A stretch of DNA of 64,000 nt from Akebia trifoliata (taxonomy: Eukaryota > Streptophyta > Magnoliopsida > Ranunculales > Lardizabalaceae). Under the pieces are notes generated by a model that saw nothing but the letters and a program-made list of their open reading frames with translations, did no database searches and was not told the origin of the DNA. Location: positions 33,720,251-33,784,250 of the forward strand of contig CM030706.1 in NCBI GenBank assembly GCA_017979445.1, given 5' to 3'. Each line of letters begins with the position of its first letter. Within the stretch, counting starts at the first letter, position 1. Below, in pieces: positions 44,740-59,813 of the stretch. Made by a program: the position numbers and the translations under genes.

Positions 44740-44980
44740 CAGGGGCGGATTTATAGTGGGGGCACTTGCCCCCACAAGAGTTTTCAAATTCTATGAATTA
44801 ACATGCTATTGAGAAGGATTTTAGTGGCGGATAAAGAAATCTGTCATTAGTGCCCTCACAAATTTGTTTTTTCCACTCGTAATTGCCCCCACAATTATTT
44901 TTTTCAATCTTAATTGTCCCCACACAATTTTTTCCACTCTTGATTGCCCCCACATAAGCAAAATCTTGGCTCCACCCCGG
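44740..44980. mobile_element. hAT-type MITE, GGGGCGGA family, with 8-bp target duplication
   Basis: Begins CAGGGGCGGATTTATAG and ends GGCTCCACCCCGG, flanked by GAAAGAAG at 44732-44739 and 44981-44988. Interior blocks TTGCCCCCAC recur four times. 241 bp. Confidence 0.88.
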
Positions 44981-45429
44981 GAAAGAAGGCCATGGTTGGT
45001 AATTGATCATTTTTCGAATAATTGTTGTGTAGCTACCTCAAGAAAGCTTTGTTTATTTGATTTTTTACTTAAACTTGGTATTGTTATTTCAAATGGAAGA
45101 TTATTTAGATACCCAAATACATTTATTGGGAGAGTTATCTCAAATTATGGATTTTTTATAGTTTTTTTTAATTTTTTTAATTTTTTAATCATTATCAACA
45201 TCTTATCCTCTTTTTTATTTATTTATTAACTTGTTGTTTTTAATGAGATCAATCATTTCGTGATGACAAAGTTGAATTTATGTATATGGTATCATCACCC
45301 ATCGACTTTATTAAAATTAAAAATAAAAAAAGTTGCACCAATTACAATTTTGGTTGTTACCAAGATCTTTATGAGTTTAGTAACTTGGGTAAAAGTGAGT
45401 TTTGAACTCGACTAATGATAAAACAACGT

Positions 45430-45565
45430 GGTAAAATGTACGCGGTTGATGTGGCAAGTGCACAGAACTATAGATCTTTTTCCTTGTATATCTCGAAGAA
45501 AAGGATCTATGGTTCTGTGCAATTGTTACATCAACTGCATGTAGACCGCATATGTTTTAACGCGT
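45430..45565. mobile_element. Hairpin MITE, GCACAGAACCATAGATC family
   Basis: Arms GTTGATGTGGCAAGTGCACA plus GAACTATAGATC and the complement (GATCTATGGTTCTGTGCAAT, TTACATCAACTGC) face each other around TTTTTCCTTGTATATCTCG. Relatives are at 46282, 56525 and, partly, 13998 and 25770. Confidence 0.7.
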
Positions 45566-46281
45566 CCCTTTATCATCATTCTTTGAACTCAGGGTCTATG
45601 CTATCAACACCCATAGGCATAATCAACCATGCTAGCTGGCCCCAAGATATACACCTTATCCTTATATCCATAACTAAGAACTCTAGATTTTCATTCGAAA
45701 ACTATGGTAAATTATTTTTAATCTATTGAGATTGACTTCAATCATTTCCTCTCAACTTCACTGTAATCTATATGGAAAACCCCTGAATTTTCTTTTTCCA
45801 AAATCCCATTATCTTTTACTTTTTTAAAAAAAAAAAAAAAACCTATCTTGTTCTTAACATTTGAAGTTTGAAGTAAATAGAATCTTAAAATTGAAGAGGA
45901 TAGTAATTTTTGTTTGAAGATTGCAGTAGATAGAATCTTAAGGTTGGAGGGTAGAAGGTTAAAATATTTTACCGTGGAGTCTGAAAATATATGATTTTGG
46001 GAAGAAAAATCATAACCCATCTAGGTTTAAGATGATGGCTTTTTAGCCTCTTAGAGAGGATTGAGGTCAAGGGGTTTGTCATTAGTTTGGAAATTCAAGA
46101 GAGCTTAAAGATTCATCAAAACGTGGAGGGATATGCGTAAATCAACTTTTTTTAAAAATTTTTTTATTCATCTTCAATCAGGGTTGGGCTAGGGTTTAAT
46201 AGTGTACTTGGCCCGGCCCGACCCAATCCAGTCCAGCCTACTACTATATTTTAATTATATAGATACAATTATACGAAGACT
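45566..46281. other. Intergenic, no gene seen
   Basis: AT-rich. AGATTGCAGTAGATAGAATC and a similar earlier phrase (AGTAAATAGAATCTTAA) repeat at ~45870 and ~45920. 46205-46250 has GGCCCGGCCCGACCC-type words found in other plant repeats. Confidence 0.45.
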
Positions 46282-46449
46282 AATGATAATCTGATGCTCT
46301 TTTGTTAGACACCCCCTTATGCGCTCCTTGACTTGGCAGATATAGAACCATAAATCCTTTTTTTGTGTATCCCGAAGCAAAGGATCTACGATTCTATGAT
46401 GGGGGCATATAGAGGGCGTCTGAAAAAAGAGCATAAGATTATCACGACT
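46282..46449. mobile_element. Hairpin MITE related to 45430
   Basis: Ends TGATAATCTGATGCTCTTTT ... AAAAGAGCATAAGATTATCA-type inverted repeats (about 20 bp). The interior shares AGAACCATAAATCC / GGATCTACGATTCT with the 45430 element. Confidence 0.7.
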
Positions 46450-47847
46450 CTTATACAAATGTACTTATAATGGATTATAGATTTTTATGGTATTTATATA
46501 GTTCTCATTGCCTTTTTTTAGGCATTTGAACACTCTTAGAATAGAATCATAAAAAATATTTTTCTTAGTATATAATCTTGTTGACAAGTATGCAATTTGA
46601 GTATCATTCTTTTCTTTTGAGTAAATAGTGTCAACTAACCAACTACTCCAAAAGACCAATTTAATGGAGAAGGGGAGAATTAGGAATATAAGAGGGTCAC
46701 AGGGCTTAACTAGAGAATGACACACCAGAGAGTGGAGGAAAATATACACTTAACACTCCCCTCATCCATAAGGGTAGAAAGATTTGATAAAAGAAAATAT
46801 ATGGCATATGCTTCATGTGTGTATTATCCGTCTCATTTCAAAAATTTGGTAATATGATAGTGATGGTGATGATATATTGATGGTGGTAATAATGATGGTG
46901 GTGATAATGAGAGCATTGAGGTTTTTGTTCCATTGGTTTATAACATAAGACCAAAGTCAAATGGCAAATCATAAATTTGAAAAATTAAGGTGTAATCTCA
47001 AATAAATGTAGAGGGATATGTCATTATTTTTTAAAGATAAAAGAGACATTTTTCATGTAAAAAGATGGATTCTTCCAAAATTTTGAAGCATGGCCGCTTC
47101 AAAGTTGATTTGCATGTCACAACTTATAACTTTACATTTTGCGACATACACTTCTATCAAAATTCATAAAAAAAATGTGTTTTATTCTTTTTTAACTTAA
47201 AATGCGTGAATTATTCAGAATAGTTCAATAATCCAAAGAATAATACTTTCATTGAAAAAAATGAAAAATTTGTGAACTTTTCAAGGATTTAACGGGAGAT
47301 TGCTAACAATAAATAGTTTCTATTGTTTTCAACATTTGTAGTTATTAATAATAAAAGAAAAGAAACATTTGTACATAAAAAGTTGGGGAGATTTATAGAG
47401 AAAGAAGAAGCTATCTTCTTGTATTTACCATTTAAAATGAAAAAATAAATAAATTTGAATACAAAATCTATAATAATTAACGATGATAAGCTGTATTAGA
47501 TGAGTTGCAAAGGAAATTCTTAGAGAATAAAAAAAAAATCACACAAAAATAGACTGATTACGGATTATGTATTATGACTCCAGACTTCACAGTATCATTA
47601 TTAAACAAACAATGTTTTTTTTTATAAATAAATTATAGTGTCAATAAGAAAGCTAAAGAGCATAAACGAAATAAATCATAAAGCTTACAGTGACTTGTAC
47701 AATAGATTGGACACTAAAAATACGTGCGAACATAAAATAGATCATTGAGAGCGGATTCCCTAATTTGTCTTTAATGTATGTATATTCACAGTCGATTAAT
47801 AGCATTGGGCATTGAATCAAATTTGAAGTGACTTAGCTCGACCAACC
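46450..47847. other. Intergenic, no gene seen
   Basis: AT-rich. 46858-46912 is a short imperfect array of GATGGTGGTGATAAT-type words. Nothing coding recognised. Confidence 0.45.
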
Positions 47848-48088
47848 CCTAAGGGTTGGTTCAATGGCAAATTTTGGATCGATAAGGTTGTGAGATCAAC
47901 ATCTAATTTGAGCATTAATTCATCAAGGATCATCCGTGAGGGTGCACCGTCACTTACCTGGTGAGTGTGATGTGTGAGCATTGCACGTGTCTCAGGACTA
48001 GTCCTTGGACAAGACCATCATCAATGGACTTTGCCCGATTCTCTGTCTATAGGGATACCCGAATATATAAAAAATAAAAATAAAAAGC
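47848..48088 (+). mobile_element. SINE-like element
   Basis: Head CCTAAGGGTTGGTTCAATGG (box A-like), body to GGGATACCCGAATATATAAA and an A-rich tail AAAAAATAAAAATAAAAAG. Layout and A-rich tail fit a plant SINE; box B is not clear. Confidence 0.5.
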
Positions 48089-48581
48089 AAACAATTGACA
48101 ACCGATCCACAAATTACTTCGAATGCTATATCCTCAGAGTTCGGCAATGTAGTTTTTCTTTTCAAAAGTATGGCCAAGTTAATAAATGGACTGTTTTTAG
48201 GTTGGACTTGGACCTAATCATAAGGTATCCATTTTAATCTTGGTTTGGTCCCATTTATTAAATTGAGAAATTATTTATTTATCACTTAGTATAATAATAT
48301 TTTTATCCTTAAATTTTCATAATTTTATTTCCTTTCAAGATATTATAGATAAAATAAAAAAAAAATTAAAAATTTCTTTCAAGATTCAAATCTTAAGAGT
48401 AAGATTGAAAATTTTGAAAGTGGTATCGATTTTAGGAAGAAACCCAAACGCACCATTTGAAAAAACCTCATTTTTTTGGTGGGATTTTTTAATGAAACTT
48501 TCACCAATTTATCCGTATTGAGCCTCTAGAAGTAGGGCTAGAATAGCTGATCGTTAAAATATAGGACCCGAGATGACTTCT
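48089..48581. other. Intergenic, no gene seen
   Basis: AT-rich, no coding signal; the 87-residue frame across the SINE tail is not a gene. Confidence 0.45.
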
Positions 48582-49100
48582 ACTTAGGGGTGTAAATTTA
48601 GCCTGTCGGCCTGCCCGACAAAACAAGGGTTAGGGCCTTTATATCCAGCTCACAATGGTATGGTCGAGTTTAATAATTTTTTGCCTGATAAATCCGGATT
48701 GGGCTAAGGCCTTATAGTGCCCGGCCCGGCCCAATACTTAATCTTATAAAAATATTTATGATATATTTAATTAAAAAAATATTTTTTAATATAAATAAAA
48801 CATATTGTCTAATTATAATTTAACTCCCATCTTTAACCTTTCCAGATTAATAAGACATTAATTTGAACTTGGATTGGATGGTCTTCAAACATGCACAATA
48901 TATATTTGAAAAATACATTTTTCATTAAAAATAATGAATTTGAGTCCCTTTATTTGGCCCAAATTGTTCCCGAGTGAATCCTGAGCTCATTAAGACCGGG
49001 CTAGGGCTTAGTCAACTTAGGCTGGATACTAGTCTTGGTAGAACCCACCCACCTCTTTGGTGCCGGGTTAGGTCTCAACCAAATCCAGTCTGATCTAACC
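48582..49100. repeat. hAT-like repeat fragment beginning TAGGGGTGTAAATT
   Basis: The left end TAGGGGTGTAAATTTAGCC resembles hAT-type MITE termini, and the interior has GGCCCGGCCC and AGGGCTTAGTC-type words. The right end and any target duplication were not found. Confidence 0.4.
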
Positions 49101-49140
49101 CATGGAACCCTTACTGCTCTCCTGCACTGGGACAATGCGA

Positions 49141-49777
49141 GGCCATCTCCAACCCATACCCAAAGTTTTAGTCAAATTTGAAATTTGAGTAAAAACATAC
49201 CCTCCACTCGTTTACCCAAAGCTCGAGTTTTACTCAAATGTAATCTCAAACTGAATATGAGTTTGAGTTTTACTCAAATCTCTAATGACTATTTTTGGGG
49301 CACGATAATAATAGAAAAAGACATGTCTTTTCTTGGAGAAGATGGATTAAGGTTCGAGCTTGCGAGAAAGCTTGAAACTTGTGGGTTTTGGCGTTTATAA
49401 CTTGGAGATTTGAATTACAATAACTTCATTTATGTCCTCTTGTCTCCATTGGCATGGGAGTCCTTCATAAAGTCCCAAGATTCTAAAATTAAGGCACATA
49501 TCTTGTTCAATAAGGTTCTCTGCTCGCTTCTTTCATCATCTTTTGCTATTATTGTTGGGTCGTCTCTTCGAAGCTCAATCCTATTTGTAAGTCTATGTGA
49601 TTTCTGTTTGTTTTGAATTTGGAGGATTTTGTGGATGTTTTAATTGAAAGAAAAATTGTTTTTAAGATAAAATAGAAATTTTAAAAAATAATTTGAACAA
49701 AAATTATAATTTATCATTCGAGAGCTCCGTATGAAATGAAACATTTACTCAAATTTGAGTTATGGTTGGAGATGCCC
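49141..49777. mobile_element. MITE with GGCATCTCCAACC-type ends
   Basis: Begins GGCCATCTCCAACCC and ends GGTTGGAGATGCCC. Subterminal ACTCAAATTTGAG-type words are repeated at both ends (e.g. 49170-49280 and 49745-49760). ~637 bp. Two weak open frames inside (49185-49400, 49410-49616) are not recognisable. It sits just upstream of the cytochrome c promoter. Confidence 0.65.
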
Positions 49778-49827
49778 ACGAGATCGCAACGCGTTTTACA
49801 GTCAGGTCAGTTAAAGGTCGATCAATT

Positions 49828-50256
49828 GAACGGCCCACTTAAAGCCACGTGGCTGGTTTCCACACCTACATCTTGCGGTAAGATCTGTGTTTCTCCATTC
49901 TCCCACGTCAAAACCCTAATTTTCCGCCGCCAGCATTTCACCACGTGTTCAAACCCACAACCATCCTTTTCTTTCTTCGAACGCGATGTCGTGAACGTGT
50001 CCAAAAGAATCAAACCTATCCCACCTTCTAGAGAACTCCGAAACTACAGGAGTCATTATATGAAAAAGGTAGGGTTAATTTTGTAAATCCATGGTTAAAA
50101 CGACCCACTTTAAAAGCACATTTTGATTTTGTAGGTCGACATTTGCTTCGCTCGTAAACCCTAGAAAGCTTTACGGGTCTTTAAAACGAACAACTTGAAG
50201 AAACCCTAAATAACAAACTTTCTATATTTTGGTTCTCTGTCGATAGAGATCGTGAA
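49828..50256 (+). promoter_or_regulatory. Cytochrome c promoter and 5' UTR with site II-like and telo-box motifs
   Basis: GGCCCA at 49832-49837 (TGGGCC on the other strand) matches site II elements. AAACCCTAA at 49911-49919 is a telo-box, and AAACCCTAG (~50156) and AAACCCTAA (~50202) lie nearer the start. Plant cytochrome c and many mitochondrial/ribosomal genes are known to use site II plus telo-box-like motifs. Open frames covering this region (49736-50086) are best read as non-coding. Confidence 0.5.
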
Positions 50257-53754
<3,498 letters not shown>

Positions 53755-54589
53755 GCTTTGTGTTCCCTCTGTTATTTTTGTCAAATGGAGTTGTTTCCTT
53801 ACTATTTTTGTCAAATAGAGTTGTTTCCTTGCCGGGAGGAGGATTAAGAAAATGATTCATCGATATAATAAAAAGACTGTGACTGTGAAGGGCTGTAATG
53901 CTCTTTCTGCACGGTTGAATTGAAGGGTGGAAGAACATTGACTACCTTTTTAAAGGGTAATTACTACAAAATGTTTTTTTTTTTTTCCCTTACTTTGTAT
54001 GTTGTTGTGACAAAGTTGGAATGGTGAAATTTTCACCAGCATTTTGATGATAGTATAGTATCATTTGTTTTCTTGATTCAATGACCGTTATTATACTGTC
54101 TGTGATCCTTTTCCTCTTTCATGCTCTCAAGTGTTTTGTACTTCAGGGCATCATAGTATTTTTCTTGAGATTGTTAAAAATTATCCAAGTTGTGCTCTGT
54201 ACTGAGTTTTATTTTTACTGAACGATAATCCCCATCTTCTACACTCTGTACAAAAACATTTCTCTACTTCTATATGCGTGCAATAACCCAATATCCGAGT
54301 CATGATGTTGGAGTGACCTTAAGATTGGACCCCATATCGCACTGTTTGATGTGCAAGTGGTTAGGAATCATAAATTGATTGGCTCTCTCCATTTTTGTAA
54401 TCCCGAACTAAAATGCAATTTGTTCCAAATTGAACCAAACCACCCTAAAATTATTGGTTTTGTTTGATTCTCAGTTTGAATTGGACAAAGTGGCACCCCT
54501 AGTATCAACTATGTAAAGAATGATTACATCTCTTTGTGAAAAAAAATAAAATAATAATAATTTGCGGTCACTATGCTCATAGTGATATA
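53755..54589. other. Cytochrome c 3' UTR and downstream flank
   Basis: 53780-53830 holds a short duplication (TTTTTGTCAAATGGAGTTG / TTTTTGTCAAATAGAGTTG). ATAATAAAAAG at 53867 may serve polyadenylation. 54370-54500 resembles the right end of the TAGGGGTGCAACTT hAT-type family (ends GTGGCACCCCTAG). Confidence 0.5.
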
Positions 54590-54720
54590 TCCTGGTTTAC
54601 TTGGTATGTGACGGTGTAAGGGCCTGTTTTGGGTGAGATATGGTGCTCTAAGGGGTTAGTCGACTGGGATCCACATCACAAGTTCATTACCCTTTTTATT
54701 AGGAAGCAAAACCTTTGTAG
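54590..54720 (+). mobile_element. SINE-like fragment related to 42240
   Basis: GGTGAGATATGGTGCTCTAA and TAGTCGACTGGGATCC-like text parallel GGGCGAGATATGATGCTTTA and TAGTCGGCCCATGGG at 42388-42440. It is a partial, degraded copy. Confidence 0.4.
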
Positions 54721-54879
54721 CACAGTTTCAACTGATGAGAGAGAGACACTAGAAAAAAAAATTTATCATCTCAGCCCTCTTGTAAACAAGACTTAGATCT
54801 GATTTAAAAAATAAAAAAATAAATAAATAATTTTTTTTTGGTCCAAGTGGGATTTAATTGTATCAGTAATGTGGCGTTG

Positions 54880-55420
54880 TTTCAAAACATTGAAACTATG
54901 CTACATGGTGCTATAAAGGGTCCACCCTTAAAGTATAAAAGACTTTCTACGACGAGACCAAGAGTACTGGCACCCGTAACTTCACTAGCGACAAGATTGA
55001 TTTCCCTAAGACGCTTGAGCTGAACGTGTTTCCGACTTTCACTAGCTCTACTCACGGGACTAGCTCTACTCAAGGACTAGACTGACTCGCCTACTCCCTA
55101 CGCCCTACAACCCGAAAGACGGAACAAAGAGTTATCTCTGCGGCTTAAGGCTCTGTCCTCTGTTCATAAGAAAAGTAGCCAAAGCGGAAAGAAAGAGGTG
55201 AAACGACCTTTGTTCCTTCTCATGTAGTGGTCGGCCTTCCTACGCTGACGAATGCCTCCTTGGTTCAGGAACGAACCCACATTTCCTTCGGGGGAGTGGA
55301 CTTCCTTTTTATTAGTATAGTATATATAGCTCAATATATAACGTTTTGAAGGTGCTATACACCATAAAACATGTTTATGAATTTGGCACTCCCGTGTCTC
55401 CATCCTGTCATATCACTCTG
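54880..55420. other. Segment of organelle-like composition (candidate NUMT)
   Basis: Noticeably richer in G+C and in CTAC/ACTC/GGAC-type words than the surroundings (e.g. CTCGCCTACTCCCTACGCC, GGAACGAACCCACATTTCC, TTCGGGGGAGTGGAC). This resembles plant mitochondrial intergenic DNA, and the sequence lacks features of a nuclear gene or transposon. No organelle gene was recognised and the edges are guesses. Confidence 0.35.
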
Positions 55421-56524
55421 CCTACTCAATGCTTCGGTCATTAAGGTTCCAATTCTGATTCGATCCTTATTAGATTGGTTCTAGCTTGACCCTGATCCAA
55501 TCCATTGACTTCCTAATTTTCACACGATGGTCCGACAAGATCTTTAATGTACAATTAATCAGTTAATAATTTTTTTTCCCTTGATTCTTCAAGTAATATT
55601 TAACAACTAAGCTTCTCTAATGGAATGTTAGATATCCATTTTCAAATATAATTTTCTTAAAATTGTTTCCTAAAAATTCTCCATGAAAATAATATTTTGG
55701 TAACCCTATGGATACAATGATGAAAGATCCAGCTGTAGAGTGAATATTGTCACAGACACTTTGGGACTTAAAATAATAGAAATACGTTTTGTTAAATTTT
55801 CCAAGCTTCAAAGACTTGCCCATTTTGCTGTTCTAAATGCTTAACCAATCACAAATTGACAACAATAACATTAAATATCTTACCAAAATCGTTAAAAAAA
55901 ATTCATAGAATTTCGTCCTCTACAACCCTGAAAACATTGGATCGTGTTTTAGATGTCAGGAGGTGAGCCCAAAGATTCTTAGTAAGGGTGAAATTCTTAC
56001 TAATTTAGTAAGGCTAAGGGGACTCAGCCATTTTTAACTCGAATTAAAATTATTTAATGATACATATTTATATTCAAATAATTATAATTTTTATTATTAT
56101 CATAAAGTGAAAGAAGATGTTATGTCACAAATTCTTACAAATTAAATTTTTTTTTTACCAAAATATTGATGACTTAATTGAGTTTTCATTAATTTGATTG
56201 ATATTTTCAAATGAGTCATCTTGAGTCTCGGACAAATTAATGTCACAGGTGATTCATATTGATTATCTCAGCCAATTCAGCCTCTAACTTCTCATAGTTT
56301 TATTTTAGAATGGTGTACTAAGAAGTAAGAACTGCGAACCCAAATTCAAACCAGAAAATGACTGAAATTGAAGATAGAATCTTTAAGAAATATAACATGA
56401 ATTTTGTAGGCCTAATTTCAAAATCTACCCTTACTTAAGATACAAATCTCATTAAAATAAGATTACCCGATGGCAATGAAAAAAAAATATATCGACATAA
56501 ACTCATAATTTTACTCACCATTAA
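55421..56524. other. Intergenic, no gene seen
   Basis: 55968-56030 (CTTAGTAAGGGTGAAATTC ... ACTAATTTAGTAAGG) is a small hairpin that also occurs at 39530-39590. The rest is AT-rich with no coding signal. Confidence 0.45.
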
Positions 56525-56700
56525 TGATTTTCTGACTCGAAAATTTTCACTGGGTCTGTACTCGACTGACATGGCAAGGGCACAGAACCCGTTCATCTTT
56601 TTTCTGTGTATCCCAAAGAAAAAGATCAATGATTTTGTGCCCTTGCCACATCAACCAAGTACGACTTGAGTGAAAATTTTCGAGTTAGAAATAACGACTC
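56525..56700. mobile_element. Hairpin MITE, GCACAGAACCATAGATC family, long arms
   Basis: Arms run from CTGACTCGAAAATTTTCACT and GACATGGCAAGGGCACAGAA to TTGTGCCCTTGCCACATCAA and GAGTGAAAATTTTCGAGTTA. The centre is TTTTTTCTGTGTATCCC-like, as in the 45430 and 46282 elements. Confidence 0.75.
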
Positions 56701-58140
56701 TTTACACATTGCAATGCAACTTTAAAGTTTTTGTTCAAGGTCAACTTGCCCATTGACAAATAAGTAGTATAAATTTAATGTTATATTTCTAAAAATTGAA
56801 AATTATATAATATAATATAATATTTAATTATTTTACATATGGAAGTAAATTAAACAAATAAAATTTAAAATTTCCCCTTAAATGAGAATCTAATTGCTTT
56901 TAAAGAGAATGATCTCTAGAATAATAGTGCCTGTCAGAGAGGATGTTTTGTTCTACAATTTAAAGAAATTATTTCTTTTAATATTACCATATATTTGACC
57001 AAGTACATGATACTCTAACGTTACTAGACACTATGCCACAAAAAATGAGTTGGGTTCTAGCTCCTACAAAAAGTAACCGCGCAAGAGGCGCGAATTTGCT
57101 GTTTCATCAACATAAGATTTTGATGTTAAATGCCAGGTAAGAAATTGCACCCACCTAATTAATGTCAATAATCAAAATTCTTGATAAATCTATAAAAATA
57201 ATAATAATAGGGAATTTGGTTGGTGATTTGTTGAAAATAGAAGTGAATTGAACAAGTTAAATTCCTCCATGAAATTGAATATATTTAGGTAGATTCAACA
57301 AAAGATCTAATTTATGCTCTTGACATCTCAAAAAAATGTCTGACATCAAATATTTTGCAATGAATTTGCATCAACAATGATTTGTCCTCTGTAGGCACTT
57401 GACATATCTTTTGATGCTAGGAACTCATAGAACACTCGAACTACTGGGCACTACTCTTTTAGTGATCCCTGTCATAACAGCCAATTTTTTTATTTGACAA
57501 TCATTTAATTGGGTTCAATTCGATTAATTCAGATAAATTTTGAAAAATGTCAAGAAAATTTTATAATCGTCAACCTCTTTAAAATCCCTTGCCTAGTTCC
57601 AAGGACGGATTTACAGTAGAAGCACTTGCACTCACAAGTATTTTAAGAGTTTATAAGATATATATGTCAACAATGAAAAATAAATATATGTCACTATTTC
57701 TCACCCTTGCCAAATATTTTTTTTTCTTTTAATTTTAAGTTCTTGTTTGCTCCTATGTAGACAAAATCCTGGCTTGGCTTAGTCTAGTTGTTGATATTTT
57801 AATGGTTGAATAATTATTTTTCTAACAAATATTATTATTTTTATTTTTAAACTCGAAAGAATTGTGTGACTATGACACATGTTCACTCTCTCTAGTCATA
57901 TGTTCAAAATTGGATGGTATGTTGACTTTGTAAAATATTAGAAAACTTTCCTGGAGTCGGGACATACAATCACTTTGTGATATTAAAAATAAATGCTCAA
58001 CATCAGACAATGGAAATCACCAATCAAGTTGATCATGAGAGATCAATTTGTGGGCAACATAATGAGTTAGTAGAGTATGCCACGTGGCAAAAGTGGTATG
58101 GAGTTGGGTAAGTAGCCAACTCCCATGAGTACATCAACAA
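56701..58140. other. Intergenic with a MITE; no gene seen
   Basis: 57600-57782 is a decayed GGGGCGGA-family MITE (GGACGGATTTACAGTAGAAG ... GACAAAATCCTGGC), with CCTAGTTC / TCTAGTTG as a possible decayed target duplication. 58060-58100 has AGAGTATGCCACGTGGCA, echoing the hairpin at 39620. No coding signal. Confidence 0.5.
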
Positions 58141-58144
58141 GACT

Positions 58145-58299
58145 CTTATTTATATTTTTTCGTTTGAGAGTATAGCGAGGGACGAAGGAAGCTCGCATTC
58201 GCATTCGCATTCGCATACGCATAGGAAACGAAGGTTTCCTTGCCACTGAAGACGAGCGGTTCCTCGTTTTCTTCCTTCGCAGATCTTCTAAATCTTGAG
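58145..58299 (+). promoter_or_regulatory. Core promoter and untranslated exon of the DDT gene
   Basis: TTATTTATATTTTTT at 58147-58161 is a plausible TATA region. A hexanucleotide run GCATTC (58195-58224, with two variant units) lies in the leader. The exon ends at 58299 before a GTGAGA donor, and the next exon starts at 59786 after TCCCTGCAG. Confidence 0.6.
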
Positions 58300-59785
58300 G
58301 TGAGAATCTTCTCGAATTTCTCTCAAAATCTGTTATCTATGTTCCTCTGTTCGAATCTTTGATGGAAGAGCTCTCTCCATCGATTCCACCTTTTAATTCT
58401 CGAAACGTAATTATAGTTTGGGCGGGAAGAATCTTTCATGGTTTTTTCGTTTTTAGATTTTTAGGGTTTTGTTTCTTCTACTGAGTTGTAAATATGAAAT
58501 CATTTATTATGTTAAAGTTTTGTCGTGAAATCGAAAATGCTGGTCTTTACGTTTTGGAATTTTAATTTTTTCTCGTTTTAATTGGATTCTAGGGTTTTGG
58601 TTTCGTGAATTTTTAGCTTTCCGATATCTGATTCTTAAGAAGTGGAAATGAGTAGGAGTACATGTAGATGTGATTGCATTTTTCAATTGATTTGATGAAC
58701 TTAAGGTTACTTCGATGCTGAAAATCCGGAAAATTTGGAAACTTCGATTAATAAATCTCTTCGTTGAGTGTTTGGGGTTTAGAGTAAATCAGTTTTCTTT
58801 AGCTCTAAAGCAGCTCAACCCTGTATTGTTTTTCAAATCAACTATAATTTTGAAAATTTCAAGAAAGACAAAATCAGAATTCAGAAATGAGTATATTTGA
58901 GAGAATTTAGGTATTGTCTCTACGAAAGGTAAAACAAAGGAAATTCAATTGAGATCATTTGGGCGTGCACATTAAAGACCAATAACCACACCAATGAGAA
59001 GAAGCACTTTGTTACAATTTGAAGACTTTAAATACTACATGCATTTGGCTCAAGATGTGTTGAATAGAAGAAGAAAAAAAAGATTCATTTGCTGTTGGAA
59101 TAAGGCGTAGATGATGGTGATATAATTTTCTAAGTATAAATTCTTTTCGAAAAATGCTTTGGGGATTTATCAAGCAGGGACCCTCTTAGGAGCGACAAAA
59201 CTCTTGAGCACTAAGGAGCAAAAAACTCATAATGCTATTCTCGACATCAAGCCAATAGTACCCTGCCATATATTTGTGTTTTTCCCGCATGAGGTGTGGC
59301 TGTTGAGTCTTTTAAATTTCCAAGTAGTATCAGGCAAAAGAATATTCCTGTTTTTTCACATTCCAGATGGGTCTCCCATGGAACTTTGCCTATAACTTCT
59401 TTAGATTTTTCACCTCAATTGCTACCTGTAAAGAAAACCACGACACTTTAAGTTGAAGATGTTTGAAGTCTCACTTTAGTAAACTTGTCCCTTAATTGTT
59501 AAAACGTGGTGTAGTGTCTACAATTTCTTCATTGTAGGGCTTTTTTTTTTCCCTCCAATGAGGTATTTGTCAGATGATGACAAGCAAGAGAAAGTGCATT
59601 TGTTTGTTTAGGTTATGAATTGTGATTAGTTGTTGTAAATTGAAAGCTGTATGAAGATGTTGAAGTAGGATTTATAGCTGTGGGGTTTGATTGTATTTCT
59701 CTAAAAGTTTGTTTCTTATTTGATGAATTAATACTTGTTTGTTTCACAGAAGCTAATATACTGAACCAATTTTTTCTCCCTGCAG
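58300..59785 (+). other. 5' UTR intron of the DDT gene
   Basis: 1,486 bp, T-rich; first part has GGGTTTTG-type T/G-rich text common in plant leader introns. Two open frames inside (58715-58900, 59159-59395) are not recognisable. Confidence 0.65.
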
Positions 59786-59813
59786 GTTGATGACAGTGGT
59801 TGCTTGAGTTCCA

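Noticed and set aside
49736..50086. 116-residue frame upstream of cytochrome c
   Set aside because: Spans the end of a MITE and the cytochrome c promoter; no family resemblance and no splice link to the gene. It could at most be an upstream ORF.
54838..55073. Opposing open frames in the organelle-like segment
   Set aside because: Both strands are open by chance in the less AT-rich DNA; neither resembles a mitochondrial or plastid protein.
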